A DNA stretch of 13,189 nucleotides from an uncultured Campylobacter sp. GTDB taxonomy: Bacteria > Campylobacterota > Campylobacteria > Campylobacterales > Campylobacteraceae. This document shows, piece by piece, positions 12,231-13,189 of this stretch. The position numbers were made by a program, and so were the translations under genes. The stretch is taken from assembly GCF_937973075.1 (NCBI RefSeq), contig NZ_CALBWL010000038.1, positions 1-13,189 on the forward strand, read 5' to 3'. The notes under the pieces are model-generated. The model saw only the letters and a list, made by a program, of their open reading frames with translations, was not told the origin of the DNA and did not search any database. Positions within the stretch are counted from its first letter, which is position 1. Every line of letters starts with the position of its first letter.

Positions 12231-13189
12231 TATTCCTCCCTGTGTATCGTAGCGGCTATGAAATCCAGCCAGCGTCGCCCGATCGTTTCAATTTTAAAGC
12301 TCTCTTCGCGCTTGGAGGCGTTTTGCACGAGTCGCTCGCGCAGCTTTTCGTCGCTCATTAGAATTTCAAGCTTTTTTGCGATGCTCGCGCTATCGCCTAC
12401 AGGGCATAAAAACCCATCCACGCCGTCGCTTATAAGCTCGCTAGGACCTGCGATGCAATCTGTAGAAATTCTAGCGGTACCGAAAAATATACTCTCCATC
12501 AAAATATTGCAAAAGCCCTCCATCTTGGAGGTTACAACTACGATTTTAGCGCGTTCATATAAGCTTTCGATATCGCGCACAAAGCCGATAAACTGCACGT
12601 TTAAGCGCAGCTTCGCAGCTAGACTCTCAAGGCTCTTTCGCTCCTCTCCGTCGCCTGCAATCACCACCTTCCACTCTTTTAAAAGATTGAAATCTATAAG
12701 CGCAAGCGCCTTAAGAAGGACATCAAAGCCCTTATAGACATTAAGCCGGCCGGCTGCTAGGATGATATTTTCTTTAGGCGGGCGGGCCTCTTTAGCATGG
12801 CTAATCTCAAACATCGGATTAGGCATAATCACGCGATTTTGCACATATGTGTAATGATCCAGATCAAATTTACTAAGCACGCTAAGACCTGCAGCTCGCG
12901 GATAAAAGATCCGCTTGAGCGCGCGCCAAATCGGACTTTTTAAAAAGCGATGATTGGTGTGTTCGGAGACGATGATTTTCTGCCCGACTCCTAGATTTGC
13001 GATAAGCGTAAGGACATTGGTATTATCTAAAAACGAGATTACTACGTCAAATTTACGACTTTTTAGAAGCCTGTGCAAGGCCAAAATTTTATCATAGCGC
13101 TTTTTTATATTGCCAAATATTCCTAAATTGCCCACTCCTAAATCCAAGCTAATAAGCTCGATCTTATGATCCAGCGCGTAAAACGGCTC
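12230..13189 (-). CDS. pglH: PglH-like GT4 glycosyltransferase, 5' end cut by window edge
   Basis: GT4 glycosyltransferase in the place of C. jejuni pglH, directly upstream of pglI; expected to lengthen the lipid-linked glycan with HexNAc. The frame is open to the window edge. The first visible residues are EPFYALDHKIELISLDLGVGN, which is acceptor-domain sequence, so about 40 residues including the GGAER loop are missing. A TTG at 13147 could be misread as a start, but homology continues upstream of it. Visible motifs are FDVVISFLDNTNVLTLIANLG, VSEHTNHRFL, LAAGRLNVYKGFD, VVIAGDGEE and E-x7-E in MEGFCNILMESIFFG. It ends in IHREE, whose codons contain the GGAGG ribosome binding site of pglI, and the stop TAA shares a base with the pglI ATG. 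It is a paralogue of the gene at 9925-10968. Confidence 0.87.
   Translation of the reverse strand, partial: EPFYALDHKIELISLDLGVGNLGIFGNIKKRYDKILALHRLLKSRKFDVVISFLDNTNVLTLIANLGVGQKIIVSEHTNHRFLKSPIWRALKRIFYPRAAGLSVLSKFDLDHYTYVQNRVIMPNPMFEISHAKEARPPKENIILAAGRLNVYKGFDVLLKALALIDFNLLKEWKVVIAGDGEERKSLESLAAKLRLNVQFIGFVRDIESLYERAKIVVVTSKMEGFCNILMESIFFGTARISTDCIAGPSELISDGVDGFLCPVGDSASIAKKLEILMSDEKLRERLVQNASKREESFKIETIGRRWLDFIAATIHREE
12235..12239 (-). promoter_or_regulatory. Shine-Dalgarno of pglI inside the upstream gene
   Basis: The minus strand reads GGAGG four bases before the pglI ATG (12230), within the final codons of the upstream PglH-like gene. Together with the TAATG overlap it points to coupled translation of the two genes. 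Confidence 0.6.

Noticed and set aside
12258..12737. 159-codon plus-strand open frame
   Set aside because: It is antisense to the conserved donor domain of the PglH-like enzyme, Ser/Arg-rich with no recognisable motif, and is a shadow of that gene.
13145..13147. TTG as the start of the right-edge glycosyltransferase
   Set aside because: The same frame stays open to the window end and still reads as GT4 acceptor-domain sequence, so the gene is cut by the edge and does not start here.
1..13189. tRNA, rRNA, insertion sequence or phage genes
   Set aside because: None seen. Every long coding stretch belongs to the glycosylation cluster or hisH, and the gaps are too short or lack such structure.

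Overview
The window is one long minus-strand gene cluster for protein N-glycosylation, the Campylobacter pgl type. Read in the direction of transcription (right to left) it holds: a PglH-like glycosyltransferase cut by the right edge, a PglI-like GT2 enzyme, a second PglH-like enzyme, pglJ, pglB, pglA, pglC, pglD, pglE, pglF, and the first part of hisH, cut by the left edge. The block pglJ-B-A-C-D-E-F has the same order as I recall for C. jejuni. The proteins match the C. jejuni Pgl proteins closely in length and motifs, so a Campylobacter is almost certain. The base composition is near half G+C by eye and AAATTT-type words are very frequent. This suits the oral or higher-G+C Campylobacter (gracilis, showae, rectus, curvus type) rather than C. 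jejuni; the species cannot be fixed from this sequence.

Pathway. PglF, PglE and PglD turn UDP-GlcNAc into UDP-N,N'-diacetylbacillosamine. PglC loads the phospho-sugar onto undecaprenyl phosphate. PglA and PglJ add the first hexosamines, and the PglH-like and PglI-like enzymes finish the glycan. PglB transfers it to periplasmic Asn in D/E-X-N-X-S/T sequons. The flippase gene pglK and the epimerase gene gne are not in the window, and hisH rather than pglG follows pglF.

Layout. Most junctions overlap or nearly touch (TAATG, ATGA, TGATG, TTGA, or a 2-nt gap), which points to one translationally coupled operon. There are three real gaps. One of 241 nt (9684-9924) is non-coding and carries five AAATTT words. 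One of 120 nt before pglE carries a possible promoter. One of 73 nt before pglA carries a short leader-like ORF with a better ribosome binding site than pglA itself.

Most unusual points. (1) PglB has an extra N-terminal region of about 210 residues, acidic, then basic, then Asn/Ser-rich with seven NST triplets. (2) The Asn/Ser-rich DNA of pglB, two insertions in pglI and an insertion in hisH are all built from RAATTY words (mostly AAATTC/GAATTT). This word class is about nine-fold over-represented in the window by hand count and is the site linked to DNA recognition during transformation in C. jejuni. (3) Two PglH-like enzymes flank pglI, which suggests a glycan different from that of C. jejuni.
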